A DNA stretch of 64,000 nucleotides from Pelagibacterium nitratireducens (GTDB lineage: Bacteria > Pseudomonadota > Alphaproteobacteria > Rhizobiales > Devosiaceae): contig NZ_CP146275.1 of NCBI RefSeq assembly GCF_037044555.1, positions 1,096,501 to 1,160,500 of the forward strand, read 5' to 3'. The notes under the pieces were generated by a model. It did no database searches. It worked only from the letters and a program-made list of their open reading frames with translations, and was not told the DNA's origin. The position numbers and the translations under genes are program-made. Of this stretch, positions 27,535 through 37,251 are shown one piece after another. The stretch's first letter is position 1. Each line of letters opens with the position of its first letter.

Positions 27535-27546
27535 TTTACATGTAAA
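27535..27546. promoter_or_regulatory. Perfect 12-bp palindrome in the divergent promoter region
   Basis: TTTACATGTAAA lies 35 bases before the ATG at 27581, within the 282-bp gap between the divergent response-regulator and TPR genes. Just upstream is a near-direct repeat, GTAACGGGCGGTAACGGGG. Either could bind a regulator; nothing else is recognised in the gap. Confidence 0.35.
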
Positions 27547-27580
27547 ACCAACAGGTCTAGGGTTGGTCAAAGGAGGCCGC

Positions 27581-29341
27581 ATGCCTGAGGGGCGCGTGTA
27601 TGCCAAGGACGAACAGTTAGCCGTTCGCCAAGCGCTCGATGAGCTTCTGGCCTGGGCCCCCATGCAGCGATCTCCAAGGCTGTCGGCCTTTCTTTCCTAT
27701 ATCGTTGAGGCAGAGCTTTCGGGGCGCGCAGGTTCGGTAAAAGCCTATTCCATTGCCGTTGACGTTTTTGGACGTGACGAAGATTTCGACCCGCAGTCAG
27801 ACCCGATCGTAAGAGTGCAGGCGCGCCGGTTGCGGGGTCTGATCGAGGAATTCGACCGACTCGATCTGGGCAGGGCACCCATACGGATCGTGCTCCCGGT
27901 CGGTCGCTACGTTCCTGAATTCGTTCCGCGCGAGGATTCAATCCCTATCGTCGGAGACGACGCACAGGAGCCGTCGGGTGCGACCGAGGAGCAACCTGGC
28001 GCCCGGCCGCCACAGGCGCCATCGCGATCCATATGGGTCGCAGGGGCAGCGGCTGCGCTCTTGCTCCTTGCTTCGCTCTATTTCTGGCCTGAGCTGGGAC
28101 AGCGCACGACATCGGGGTCGGCCGTCGTTCAGCCGGCGATTCCGCTGGTTATTGTCGAGGACTTTGAAAATCTCACTGACGACCAGCGCAGCACACCGCT
28201 CGTTGCAGGTCTGGCGCTTGAGCTGGTCACCGACATCAACCAGTTTGCCGATCTTTCGGCCGCCTATGGCGGGCCGCAGGCCGATCTGGAAGACGTCGAA
28301 CGGGAAAATGGCGCGATTTATGTGCTTTCGGGCGTGGCGCGACGGTCGTCGCGCGGCATTCTCTATTCGATCCTGGTGCAGGATGGACTGACACGCTCGA
28401 TCGTCGCCACGTTTGAAGTTGAGGTGCCACTTGGCGACGGTACCCCAAGCATGAATTTGCAGGACGTATCGGAAGAGTTTTCGCTCAGACTCGGCAGTCC
28501 GCGCGGCCCCCTCCACAAGGCGGCGCGGATCTGGGTTGCGGCGCACAGCGCTGAAGACGATCCGGTGCTTGAGCCCTATCCGTGCCTTGTCGGATATGGG
28601 ATGTTTCGTGAGCGGCGCGCAATCTTTGATGCCGGAGCGCTTGAGCGGTGCGCGCGCCATTCAACGGACGAAGGCCGATCGGAGGGCGCGGCCATTCTGG
28701 CTGTTCTGACCGCTGACCGAGGCTGGCGCGTCGGGACGGACACCGCCGAGGGTGCGGCCCTGGTCGAGAGCGGGCGCGCGTTGGCGGAACAGGCGGTCGG
28801 CCGGGAGCCGACGAGCGGATTCAATTGGGCACAAAGAGCCTATGTTGCGTTCCTGGCCGGGGAGGTCGGAGCCTCACGCGACTTTTACAACACGGCGGTT
28901 CAGCTCAATCCGGCCATGGTGGACGTGCTTGCGGACTACGGCTATGTGGAAGGCCTGAGCGGAAATTGGGAAGCGGCGTTGGCCCTGTCTCAGCGGGCTC
29001 TGTCGGTTGAGGTCAATCCACCCGATTTCTATTCGATTGTCCCGGCGCTCTGGGCTCTGCGCGAGGGCGACTATGCCCAGGCGGTGGCCGTGGGGGAACG
29101 CATGGTTTCGGCGGTTCCCGATCTGGGAACCGCCGTAATGGTCGCGGCCGGCGGGCAGTTGCGCGACGCCGAGATCATCAATGCCTATCTTCCAAGGCTG
29201 CTGGCGAGCCAGCGGTTCAGGCGGCTGGGCATCATGCCCGCTTTGCGCCAGCATGTGCTCGACCCGGACCTGCTGCGGACGATCTCGAGCGGCATTATCA
29301 GCGCCGGCGTGCCGCTCGACCGGCTGGCCCATCCTTTCTGA
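27581..29341 (+). CDS. Membrane protein with N-terminal regulatory-type domain, one TM helix and TPR-like region
   Basis: A 586-residue protein. The N-terminal 120 residues have the pattern SPRLSAFLSYIVEAEL and VFGRDEDFDPQSDPIVRVQARRLR, found ahead of a membrane helix in many adenylate-cyclase-like or CadC-like TPR proteins of Hyphomicrobiales. A single hydrophobic helix follows at about residues 150-172 (WVAGAAAALLLLASLYFW). The rest, probably periplasmic, contains a TolB-like segment (IVEDFENLTDD) and helical repeats compatible with TPRs (NWAQRAYVAFLAGEV, LNPAMVDVLADYGYVEGL). The start at 27581 directly follows AGGAGG. Signal transduction is likely, but the ligand and target are unknown; no cyclase catalytic domain is present. 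Confidence 0.75.
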   Translation: MPEGRVYAKDEQLAVRQALDELLAWAPMQRSPRLSAFLSYIVEAELSGRAGSVKAYSIAVDVFGRDEDFDPQSDPIVRVQARRLRGLIEEFDRLDLGRAPIRIVLPVGRYVPEFVPREDSIPIVGDDAQEPSGATEEQPGARPPQAPSRSIWVAGAAAALLLLASLYFWPELGQRTTSGSAVVQPAIPLVIVEDFENLTDDQRSTPLVAGLALELVTDINQFADLSAAYGGPQADLEDVERENGAIYVLSGVARRSSRGILYSILVQDGLTRSIVATFEVEVPLGDGTPSMNLQDVSEEFSLRLGSPRGPLHKAARIWVAAHSAEDDPVLEPYPCLVGYGMFRERRAIFDAGALERCARHSTDEGRSEGAAILAVLTADRGWRVGTDTAEGAALVESGRALAEQAVGREPTSGFNWAQRAYVAFLAGEVGASRDFYNTAVQLNPAMVDVLADYGYVEGLSGNWEAALALSQRALSVEVNPPDFYSIVPALWALREGDYAQAVAVGERMVSAVPDLGTAVMVAAGGQLRDAEIINAYLPRLLASQRFRRLGIMPALRQHVLDPDLLRTISSGIISAGVPLDRLAHPF

Positions 29342-29409
29342 TCGAACGGCTCGATTGCGACTGGACGCGCTCGGCAAATCACTGTGAGATGCCTGTGGGA
29401 GGTGGCGTC

Positions 29410-30399
29410 ATGAGTTTTAGAGCACTGGTTACCGACAAGGGCGCGGACGGCAAGGTCGCGTCCGGGATCACCGAGCTCGATGAGGGCAGATTGCCCCAGG
29501 GCAATGTGATGGTCGGCATCGATTGGGCGGGCTTTAACTACAAGGATGGCATGGCGCTTTCAGGTATCGGCGGGCTGGTCCGTGACTATCCTCATGTCGG
29601 GGGTGTCGATTTCGCCGGCCGTGTGATCGAAAGCACCGACGAGCGCTATCATCCCGGACAGGCTGTTGTGCTGACCGGCTGGCGGGTTGGGGAATGGCAT
29701 TGGGGCGGGTTTGCCACGCGGGCGCGGGTCAATGCCGATTGGCTGGTGCCGTTGCCCAAGGAAATGTCGACCCGCGATGCGATGGTTCTGGGCACCGCCG
29801 GGCTGACGGCCATGCTGGCCGTCAACCGGCTGAAGTCCGAAGAGATCAAGCCCGGCGATGGCGATATTCTGGTTACTGGCGCCGGCGGGGGCGTGGGGTC
29901 CATGGCGGTGCTGCTCCTGGCGCGGCTCGGATACAAGGTTCACGCCATGACAGGGCGAGCCGAGCTCACCGACGAGCTCAAGGCGCTCGGGGCTACGGAA
30001 GTGGTCGGCCGTGATGTTCTGGCGCCAACGGGCAAGAAGCTGTTGGCAACGCGCTGGATTGGGGCGATCGACAGTGTGGGCGGTGCGCCACTGGGCGAGA
30101 TGCTCAAGCAGATCCACACGGGCGGTTGTGTCGCCGCGGTCGGGCTTGCGGCGGGCGATGGGTGGGATGCGAGTGTCATTCCGTTCATCTTGCGCGGGAT
30201 AACGCTGGCTGGCATCGACAGTGTGATGCAGCCTTTCGAAGCGCGCATGGCGGCATGGGACCGGCTTTCCACCCTGTTCGGGTTTGGCGTTTACGAGCGG
30301 ATGGTGCGCGAAGCGGGCCTTGGGGACCTCGTCGAAATTTCCAAAGACATTCTGGCCGGGAAGGTCAGGGGGCGGGTGATCGTGTCGCCCAAGGGATAA
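29410..30399 (+). CDS. acuI: Acryloyl-CoA reductase (AcuI/YhdH family MDR oxidoreductase)
   Basis: A 329-residue zinc-independent medium-chain dehydrogenase. SLENGTH-matched features of AcuI/YhdH are present: NYKDGMALSG, GVDFAGRV, VLTGWRVGEWHWGG, GTAGLTAML, and the NADPH loop TGAGGGVGS. AcuI reduces toxic acryloyl-CoA to propionyl-CoA with NADPH, in DMSP, acrylate or 3-hydroxypropionate metabolism. The start at 29410 (MSFRAL) follows GGGAGGTGG. Directly downstream are pccB, pccA, mcm and mce, which take propionyl-CoA to succinyl-CoA, so the assignment fits the context well. The 116-base gap to pccB contains a CTTTGC...GCGAAAG inverted pair. Confidence 0.85.
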   Translation: MSFRALVTDKGADGKVASGITELDEGRLPQGNVMVGIDWAGFNYKDGMALSGIGGLVRDYPHVGGVDFAGRVIESTDERYHPGQAVVLTGWRVGEWHWGGFATRARVNADWLVPLPKEMSTRDAMVLGTAGLTAMLAVNRLKSEEIKPGDGDILVTGAGGGVGSMAVLLLARLGYKVHAMTGRAELTDELKALGATEVVGRDVLAPTGKKLLATRWIGAIDSVGGAPLGEMLKQIHTGGCVAAVGLAAGDGWDASVIPFILRGITLAGIDSVMQPFEARMAAWDRLSTLFGFGVYERMVREAGLGDLVEISKDILAGKVRGRVIVSPKG

Positions 30400-30515
30400 A
30401 TTGCCTTTAGCGTTGGTATGGAAAACCTTTGCAGGTCTCGAACCGAGCCCGGCGAAAGTCTCTCGAAATTTTGCCAGATCGCTATAGGGTAATGGAGTAT
30501 TTGCCGGAGGTTTTC

Positions 30516-32048
30516 ATGCAGGACGTTATCGATGCGCTTGACGAAAAGCGCGAACACGCGCGACAGGGCGGGGGCGCACGGCGCATCGAGGCGCAACATG
30601 CCAAGGGCAAGCTGACCGCCCGCGAGCGGATCGATGTGCTGCTCGATCCGGGCAGTTTTGAAGAATACGACATGTTTGTCACCCACCGCACCCGCGATTT
30701 CGGGATGGACGAGCAGATTATCCCCGGCGATGGCGTTGTGACCGGCTGGGGCACGATCAACGGGCGATTGACTTACGTTTTTTCGCAGGACTTCACGGTG
30801 TTCGGTGGCTCGCTGTCGGAAACCCATGCGCAGAAAATCTGCAAGATCATGGACCTGGCCGTCCAGAACGGTGCCCCGGTGATCGGGCTCAACGACAGTG
30901 GCGGCGCGCGTATTCAGGAGGGCGTCGCCTCGCTGGGCGGGTATGCGGAGGTGTTCTGGCGCAACGTGCAGGCTTCGGGCGCGGTGCCGCAGATTTCGGT
31001 GATCATGGGGCCGTGCGCGGGCGGAGCCGTCTATTCGCCCGCCATGACCGATTTCATCTACATGGTGAAAGACACCAGCTACATGTTCGTGACCGGTCCG
31101 GACGTGGTCAAGACCGTGACCAATGAGGTGGTGACCGCCGAGGAGTTGGGCGGCGCGGGAACGCACACCAAACTCTCTTCGGTGGCCGATGCGGCGTTCG
31201 AAAACGACATCGAAACGCTTCTTGAAGTGCGGCGGCTGTTCGATTTTCTGCCGCTCTCGGCGCGCGAAAAGGCGCCGCGGGTTGCCACCAACGACCAGAT
31301 CGACCGGCGCGAAGACAGTCTCGATACGCTGATCCCGGCCAACGCCAATACGCCCTACGACATGGCTGAAGTGATCGAAAAGATTGCCGATGAGGGCGAT
31401 TTCCTCGAACTCCAGAAGGATCACGCGGGCAACATTCTTATCGGGTTTATCCGGCTCAATGGGCAGAGCGTGGGCGTTGTCGCCAACCAGCCCATGGTGC
31501 TGGCCGGGTGCCTCGATATCAATGCTTCAAAGAAGGCCGCGCGGTTCATCCGGTTTTGCGACAGCTTCGATATTCCCATCCTGACTTTTGTTGACGTGCC
31601 TGGCTTTCTGCCTGGCGTGGCGCAGGAATATGGCGGCATCATCAAGCATGGCGCCAAGTTGCTGTTCGCCTATGCAGAGGCAACGGTGCCCAAGGTCACG
31701 GTGATCACGCGAAAGGCTTATGGCGGAGCCTATGACGTGATGAGCTCAAAGCACATCCGCGCCGATGTGAACTACGCCTGGCCGAGCGCGGAAATCGCCG
31801 TGATGGGCGCCAAGGGGGCCACGGAAATTCTCTACCGCTCCGAGTTGGGCGATGCCGAAAAGATCGCGGCGCGGACAAAGGAATATGAGGACCGCTTCGC
31901 CAATCCCTTCGTTGCCGCCGAGCGCGGGTTCATCGACGATGTCATCATGCCTCACAACACGCGGCGGCGGGTGGCGCGGGCCTTCGAGAGCCTGAAAAAC
32001 AAGCAGGCGCATGTACCGATCAAGAAGCATGGGAATATTCCGCTGTGA
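30516..32048 (+). CDS. pccB: Propionyl-CoA carboxylase beta (carboxyltransferase) subunit
   Basis: Transfers CO2 from carboxybiotin to propionyl-CoA, forming (S)-methylmalonyl-CoA. The 510-residue chain carries the two crotonase-like halves: [12 protein letters not shown] and [12 protein letters not shown] in the first, and [23 protein letters not shown] and [10 protein letters not shown] in the second. The start at 30516 ([15 protein letters not shown]) follows GGAGG with a five-base spacer; an in-frame ATG at 30492 and an earlier start at 30429 lack one. pccA follows after 11 bases, and the two form the alpha6beta6 enzyme. Confidence 0.96.
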   Translation: MQDVIDALDEKREHARQGGGARRIEAQHAKGKLTARERIDVLLDPGSFEEYDMFVTHRTRDFGMDEQIIPGDGVVTGWGTINGRLTYVFSQDFTVFGGSLSETHAQKICKIMDLAVQNGAPVIGLNDSGGARIQEGVASLGGYAEVFWRNVQASGAVPQISVIMGPCAGGAVYSPAMTDFIYMVKDTSYMFVTGPDVVKTVTNEVVTAEELGGAGTHTKLSSVADAAFENDIETLLEVRRLFDFLPLSAREKAPRVATNDQIDRREDSLDTLIPANANTPYDMAEVIEKIADEGDFLELQKDHAGNILIGFIRLNGQSVGVVANQPMVLAGCLDINASKKAARFIRFCDSFDIPILTFVDVPGFLPGVAQEYGGIIKHGAKLLFAYAEATVPKVTVITRKAYGGAYDVMSSKHIRADVNYAWPSAEIAVMGAKGATEILYRSELGDAEKIAARTKEYEDRFANPFVAAERGFIDDVIMPHNTRRRVARAFESLKNKQAHVPIKKHGNIPL

Positions 32049-32059
32049 GGTTCGTATAG

Positions 32060-34060
32060 ATGTTTAGCAAAATCCTCATAGCCAATCGCGGTGAGATTGC
32101 CTGCCGGGTGATCGAAACGGCAAAAAATATGGGCATTGCGACGGTTGCCGTCTATTCTGAAGTAGACAGGGATGCGTTGCATGTGCGGATGGCTGACGAA
32201 GCCGTTCACATCGGCCCGGCTGCGGCCTCGCAAAGCTATCTCGATATTGAAAAGATCGTCGCCGCCTGCAAACAGACGGGCGCGGTGGCGGTGCATCCAG
32301 GGTATGGGTTCCTCTCGGAAAACCCGGCCTTTGCCGAACGTTTGCGGCAGGAGGGGGTCTATTTCATCGGGCCACCTGTCAAATGCATCGAGGCGATGGG
32401 GGACAAGATCACCTCCAAGAAAATCGCCGCCGAGGCTGGGGTGTCCACGGTTCCGGGCCATATGGGATTGATCGCTGATGCCGCCGAAGCGGCCAAAATC
32501 GCCAAATCCATCGGCTATCCGGTGATGATCAAGGCGTCGGCCGGCGGTGGCGGAAAAGGGATGCGGATCGCGCGTTCGGATGCCGATGTCAAGGAAGCCT
32601 TCGAGCGCTCGAAATCGGAAGCTGCGGCGTCCTTTGGCGACGATCGGATTTTCATCGAGAAATATATCGAAGAGCCGCGCCATATCGAAATTCAGATTCT
32701 GGCCGATGGGCAGGGCAATTGCATCCATCTGGGCGAGCGCGAATGTTCCATCCAGCGCCGCAACCAGAAGGTGATCGAGGAGGCGCCGTCGCCATTTCTC
32801 GATACTCTGACGCGCGAGAAAATGGGCGCGCAGGCGGTGGCGCTTGCAAAGGCGGTCAATTATGTCAGCGCCGGAACCGTCGAATTCATCGTCGACAGGG
32901 ACCGCAATTTCTATTTCCTCGAAATGAACACTCGGCTGCAGGTCGAGCATCCCGTGACCGAGTTGGTGAGCGGGCTCGATCTGGTCGAGGAAATGATCCG
33001 CATCGCGGACGGGGAAGCGTTGCGCTGGAGTCAGGCGGACGTGCAACTGGAGGGCTGGGCGGTCGAGGCGCGCATATATGCCGAAGACCCCTATCGCAAT
33101 TTCCTGCCCTCGACAGGGCGGCTCAAGCGCTATCGTCCGCCCGCTGCGGAGGCCTCGGCCCATCTCGTGGTGCGCAATGATACCGGGGTTGATGAAGGGG
33201 GCGAGATCAGCCCCTACTACGACCCGATGGTGGCAAAGCTGGTGACTTGGGCCCCCACGCGGATCGACGCGGTGGATGGGCTGGCGGTGGCGCTAGACCA
33301 GTTCGAAATCGACGGCATCGGCAACAACATTCCGTTCCTCTCGGCGGTGACCCAGCAACAGCGCTTCCGCGAGGGATTGCTTTCAACAAACTACATTGCC
33401 GATGAATTTCCCGACGGGTTTTCAGGTGTCGCGCTTGATGATGATACATTACTGACGCTGGCAGCGCTCGCCTGCCGGGCCAGTTTCCAGCTCGAAACGC
33501 GCGGCTTCATCGAGCCCACACCGCTCAGCAGCGGACATGTGATCGCCGAGCGGAGCGTGTTGATCGGGGATAAGCGTTGGGATTTTTCCATCCCCAAATC
33601 CGACGAATCCTTTGTGCTGATGACCGATGACGGCCAACCTTTGTTGATCGAAGACGGCTGGCAGCCCGGCGCTAGCCTCACGACCACCGAGATCGACGGA
33701 CGCACCCTGCATGTGAAGATGGATCGGGTGACCTCTGGCTTTCGCATGCGCTATCGCGGCGCCGATATCATCGCCAAGGTGGTGATGCCCCATGTGGCCG
33801 ACCTCATGCGGCATATGCTCAAAAAGACGCCGCCCGACATGAGCCAGTTTCTTTTGTGCCCGATGCCGGGACAGGTCGTCCGTGTGGACGTGGTCGAGGG
33901 CGATATCGTCGAGGAAGGGCAGCCCTTGGCCATTGTCGAAGCGATGAAGATGGAAAATGTGCTCCGCGCCGAGCGCAGGGCACGGGTTGCCAGCCTCAAG
34001 GCCTTGGCAGGGGACGTGCTGGCCGTCGATGCAGTCATCATGGAATTTGAGGCGGTGTGA
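32060..34060 (+). CDS. pccA: Propionyl-CoA carboxylase alpha (biotin) subunit
   Basis: Carries biotin carboxylase and carrier functions. The 666-residue chain opens with the biotin carboxylase start [17 protein letters not shown], then [34 protein letters not shown] and the [14 protein letters not shown] catalytic segment. A linker domain follows, and the C-terminal biotinyl domain has AMKM with Lys630 as the biotin attachment site. It is 11 bases after pccB, and its stop shares one base with the ATG of the mutase gene. Length and domain order are normal for actinobacterial and alphaproteobacterial PccA. Confidence 0.96.
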   Translation: MFSKILIANRGEIACRVIETAKNMGIATVAVYSEVDRDALHVRMADEAVHIGPAAASQSYLDIEKIVAACKQTGAVAVHPGYGFLSENPAFAERLRQEGVYFIGPPVKCIEAMGDKITSKKIAAEAGVSTVPGHMGLIADAAEAAKIAKSIGYPVMIKASAGGGGKGMRIARSDADVKEAFERSKSEAAASFGDDRIFIEKYIEEPRHIEIQILADGQGNCIHLGERECSIQRRNQKVIEEAPSPFLDTLTREKMGAQAVALAKAVNYVSAGTVEFIVDRDRNFYFLEMNTRLQVEHPVTELVSGLDLVEEMIRIADGEALRWSQADVQLEGWAVEARIYAEDPYRNFLPSTGRLKRYRPPAAEASAHLVVRNDTGVDEGGEISPYYDPMVAKLVTWAPTRIDAVDGLAVALDQFEIDGIGNNIPFLSAVTQQQRFREGLLSTNYIADEFPDGFSGVALDDDTLLTLAALACRASFQLETRGFIEPTPLSSGHVIAERSVLIGDKRWDFSIPKSDESFVLMTDDGQPLLIEDGWQPGASLTTTEIDGRTLHVKMDRVTSGFRMRYRGADIIAKVVMPHVADLMRHMLKKTPPDMSQFLLCPMPGQVVRVDVVEGDIVEEGQPLAIVEAMKMENVLRAERRARVASLKALAGDVLAVDAVIMEFEAV

Positions 34061-36177
34061 TGGGCAAATCCCCGCGCGATGTCTGGTCTCATATCGCCAG
34101 CGCGGAATTGCGTGACACCCCGCTCGACAGCCTGCGCCGCGACTATGGCGGGCTCGAGGTCGAGCCGGCCTATCTGGGTGAGGATGGTTCCATCCCCGGC
34201 GTCGAGCCGTTCACGCGCGGCGTGCGGGCGACGATGTATGCCAACCGGCCCTGGACGATAAGGCAGTATGCGGGGTTTTCGACAGCCCAGGAAAGCAACC
34301 GGTTTTATCGTCGGGCGTTGGAGCGTGGGCAGAAGGGGTTATCGGTCGCTTTCGATCTGGCGACCCATCGCGGATACGATTCCGATCATCCGCGTGTCGT
34401 CGGCGATGTGGGCAAGGCGGGCGTGGCAATCGACAGTGTCGAGGACATGAAGCTCTTGTTCGATGGCATCCCGCTCGATGAGATGAGCGTATCGATGACC
34501 ATGAACGGGGCGGTGATCCCGGTTTTGGCCATGTTCATCGTGGCCGCCGAAGAACAGGGGGTGAGCCCCGAAAAGCTCTCGGGGACCATTCAGAACGATA
34601 TCCTGAAAGAGTTCATGGTCCGCAACACCTATATCTATCCGCCCGAGCCCTCCATGCGCATCGTGGGCGACATTATTGCCTATACGGCCGAACACATGCC
34701 GAAATTCAACTCGATCTCGATTTCGGGCTATCACATGCACGAGGCCGGGGCGACGGCGATCCAGGAGCTTGCCTATACGCTGGCGGACGGCATGGAGTAT
34801 GTGCGGGCGGCGCAGGCACGCGGGCTCGATATCGATAAATTTGCCGGCCGGCTCTCGTTCTTTTTTGGCATCGGGATGAATTTCTTTGTCGAGGTGGCCA
34901 AGCTGCGCGCGGCGCGCACGTTGTGGGCGAAGATCATGACCGATCTGGGCGCGAACGATCCGCGCTCGAAGATGCTGCGCACCCATTGCCAGACCTCGGG
35001 CGTCTCGCTGACCGAGCAGGATCCTTACAACAATGTTGTGCGCACGGCCTACGAAGCGCTGGCCGCGGTTTTGGGGGGCACGCAAAGTCTGCACACCAAT
35101 TCGTTCGACGAGGCGATCGCGCTGCCCTCGGAAACCTCATCCCGCATTGCGCGCAACACCCAACTTATCCTGCAGCATGAAACAAAGATCACCGATGTGG
35201 TCGATCCTTTGGGTGGGTCGTACTACGTCGAGGATCTCACCCGTCAGCTTGTCGAAAAGGCACAAGTGCTGATCGACGAGGTCGAGGCGCAGGGGGGTAT
35301 GACCAAGGCCGTGCAATCGGGCGAACCCAAGCTGGCCATCGAAAAGGCGGCGACCATCCGCCAGGCGGCGGTCGATCGCGGTGAGGAGATCATCGTCGGC
35401 GTCAACCGCTACCGGCTCGATGCCGAGGACGCGATCGAAACGCTCGAAATCGACAACACAAAGGTGCGGTCCGGCCAGGTCGCCCGGCTCGAAACCATCC
35501 GTCGCACGCGCGACGAAGTCCGCTGCCAATCGGCGCTCGATGCGCTGCGCGAATATGCGGCGATGGACGAGGGCAATCTGCTCGATGCCGCCGTGGCGGC
35601 GGCACGGGCTCGCGCCACTCTGGGCGAAATCTCCCAGGCGATGGAAGATGTGTTCGGGCGATACGATGCGACCACGCGGGTACTGTCAGGGGTCTACTCC
35701 CAAAGCTATGCGGGCGACCCGCAATATGAGGAGGCTGTGCGGCGCATTGAGGGGTTCAGGACCTCTTATGGCCGCGCGCCTGCGCTGTTTATCGCCAAGA
35801 TGGGGCAGGACGGCCATGATCGAGGCGCCAAGGTGATCGCGACCGCTTTCGCCGATCTGGGCTTTGTGGTGCACATGGGCTCGCTTTTTGAAACCCCGCA
35901 CGAGGTGGCAGCCCATGCCGAAGATCTCGGGGTCGATGCGGTTGGCGTTTCGTCGCTGGCGGCGGGGCACAAGACGCTGGTTCCAGAACTGATCGCGGCG
36001 CTCAGGGAGCGAGGGCTGAAGGATGTGGCCGTTGTGGTCGGCGGCGTCATTCCCAGCAGCGATTATGAATTTTTGCGCGAGGCGGGCGTGCTCGATATTT
36101 TCGGACCGGGCACCAATGTGCTCGATGCGGCCTATTCGGTGCTCAATGCCATCGAGGGCAGGCTGAGCAATCGATGA
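34060..36177 (+). CDS. Methylmalonyl-CoA mutase (adenosylcobalamin-dependent)
   Basis: Isomerises (R)-methylmalonyl-CoA to succinyl-CoA. The 705-residue chain contains both the TIM-barrel substrate domain ([38 protein letters not shown], and [15 protein letters not shown]) and the C-terminal cobalamin domain with DGHDRG (Asp584, axial His586), so it is the single-chain homodimer type. ATG 34060 is chosen; a GTG three bases earlier would add one methionine. It overlaps pccA by one base and the epimerase gene by four bases. The gene is often called scpA, mcm or mutB in related genomes. Confidence 0.97.
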   Translation: MGKSPRDVWSHIASAELRDTPLDSLRRDYGGLEVEPAYLGEDGSIPGVEPFTRGVRATMYANRPWTIRQYAGFSTAQESNRFYRRALERGQKGLSVAFDLATHRGYDSDHPRVVGDVGKAGVAIDSVEDMKLLFDGIPLDEMSVSMTMNGAVIPVLAMFIVAAEEQGVSPEKLSGTIQNDILKEFMVRNTYIYPPEPSMRIVGDIIAYTAEHMPKFNSISISGYHMHEAGATAIQELAYTLADGMEYVRAAQARGLDIDKFAGRLSFFFGIGMNFFVEVAKLRAARTLWAKIMTDLGANDPRSKMLRTHCQTSGVSLTEQDPYNNVVRTAYEALAAVLGGTQSLHTNSFDEAIALPSETSSRIARNTQLILQHETKITDVVDPLGGSYYVEDLTRQLVEKAQVLIDEVEAQGGMTKAVQSGEPKLAIEKAATIRQAAVDRGEEIIVGVNRYRLDAEDAIETLEIDNTKVRSGQVARLETIRRTRDEVRCQSALDALREYAAMDEGNLLDAAVAAARARATLGEISQAMEDVFGRYDATTRVLSGVYSQSYAGDPQYEEAVRRIEGFRTSYGRAPALFIAKMGQDGHDRGAKVIATAFADLGFVVHMGSLFETPHEVAAHAEDLGVDAVGVSSLAAGHKTLVPELIAALRERGLKDVAVVVGGVIPSSDYEFLREAGVLDIFGPGTNVLDAAYSVLNAIEGRLSNR

Positions 36178-36599
36178 TCGGGCGGGTCAATCATATCGCC
36201 ATCGCGGTGCCCGATCTCGAAAACGCGGCCCGTCGCTACCGCGAGATGCTCGGTGCGAGCGTTTCGGGCGTTCAGGAGTTGCCAGAGCATGGGGTACGGG
36301 TGGTGTTTGTCGAGACCGGCAACACCAAGGTCGAACTGCTCGCACCGCTTGGGGAAGCTTCGCCCATCACGGCATTTCTCGAGCGCAATCGGGATGGGGG
36401 CATGCACCACATTTGCTATGAGGTCACCGATATCAAAGCTGCGGTGCGACGGCTGACTGAAAGTGGGGCGCGGGTGCTTGGTGATGGAAAGCCAAAAATC
36501 GGCGCGCATGGGCTGCCGGTGGTTTTTCTCCAGCCCAAGGATTTCGACGGTACACTGATCGAGCTCGAAGAGGTCAAGCCCGAGTTTGGACCTGCCTAA
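36174..36599 (+). CDS. mce: Methylmalonyl-CoA epimerase
   Basis: Interconverts (S)- and (R)-methylmalonyl-CoA between the carboxylase and mutase steps. The 141-residue vicinal-oxygen-chelate protein begins [16 protein letters not shown] with the metal-binding histidine, and has [22 protein letters not shown] with the second metal histidine, and a C-terminal GTLIELEEV with the metal glutamate. The start lies in a four-base overlap with the mutase stop. It completes the acuI-pccB-pccA-mcm-mce run. Confidence 0.95.
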   Translation: MIGRVNHIAIAVPDLENAARRYREMLGASVSGVQELPEHGVRVVFVETGNTKVELLAPLGEASPITAFLERNRDGGMHHICYEVTDIKAAVRRLTESGARVLGDGKPKIGAHGLPVVFLQPKDFDGTLIELEEVKPEFGPA

Positions 36600-36633
36600 G
36601 AAATTATTAACTGCGTTCGTCCAGGATATTGGC

Positions 36634-36915
36634 ATGAGCAGCGCTGTTACCGGTTTCAAGAAGATGAACTGGCTCCCCAAGCAGTCGGCGTGGGACGAGA
36701 TGGAAGCTGCTCGTCTCAAGCGCCGTGAAATGATGCAGGAGTTCCAGGCAAGCTCTAGCGCTCTCGCGTCCGGCTTTCAGGCCGCGCAGACCATGCAGAT
36801 TCAAGGGGTTGGCGAACTCGCAGCGCAGGGCGTGCAGGCTCGTATGGACGCCAAGGTCAAAGAGATGCAGGCCAAGCTCGAAGAGCGCTATACCAGCTTT
36901 TCAAAGATAGCCTAG
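36634..36915 (+). CDS. Small helical protein, unknown function
   Basis: A 93-residue, mostly helical protein with high Gln, Ala, Met and Glu content and a probable C-terminal coiled coil (VQARMDAKVKEMQAKLEERY). No membrane segment is evident. The start at 36634 (MSSAVTGFKKMNW) follows AGGAT; the frame is open back into mce, but the start inside mce is unlikely. It is 34 bases after mce and convergent with the SMR exporter gene, with nine bases between the stops. I do not recognise a family; the sequence lacks signs of a remnant. Confidence 0.65.
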   Translation: MSSAVTGFKKMNWLPKQSAWDEMEAARLKRREMMQEFQASSSALASGFQAAQTMQIQGVGELAAQGVQARMDAKVKEMQAKLEERYTSFSKIA

Positions 36916-36924
36916 CAGCCCCCG

Positions 36925-37251
36925 TCAATGCCCCACGCGTGAAAACGCGTTGATGATGACGACCCCGGCGATTATCAACCCCATGCCGATCACGGCGGGC
37001 AGGTCCAGTGCCTGCCTGAAGACCACCCAGCCAACAATCGATATCAGCACGATCCCCAATCCTGCCCAGATGGCGTAGGCAATACCGACCGGCAGGGTGC
37101 GCAGGGTAAGCGAGAGGAAATAGAAGGCTGCCATATAGCCGACGACCACGATGATCGATGGCACCAGGTTGGTAAAGCCGTCGGCGGCCTTGAGCGCAGA
37201 GGTGCCGATCACTTCCGCGACGATGGCGCACAGCAGGAAAACATAAGTCAT
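36925..37251 (-). CDS. Small multidrug resistance (SMR) family exporter
   Basis: A 108-residue membrane protein with four hydrophobic helices, the normal SMR form. The key membrane glutamate is present at residue 13 (AIVAEVIGTSALK), and LTLRTLPVGIAYAIWAGLG in helix 3 matches the family loop and GlyXG signature. It works as a dual-topology dimer exchanging protons for cationic compounds. EmrE/QacE-like is more likely than the guanidinium exporter Gdx, because AEVIGTSALK resembles the EmrE branch, but this is not certain. It overlaps the MurD2-like gene by four bases and so is probably co-transcribed with it. Confidence 0.9.
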   Translation of the reverse strand: MTYVFLLCAIVAEVIGTSALKAADGFTNLVPSIIVVVGYMAAFYFLSLTLRTLPVGIAYAIWAGLGIVLISIVGWVVFRQALDLPAVIGMGLIIAGVVIINAFSRVGH

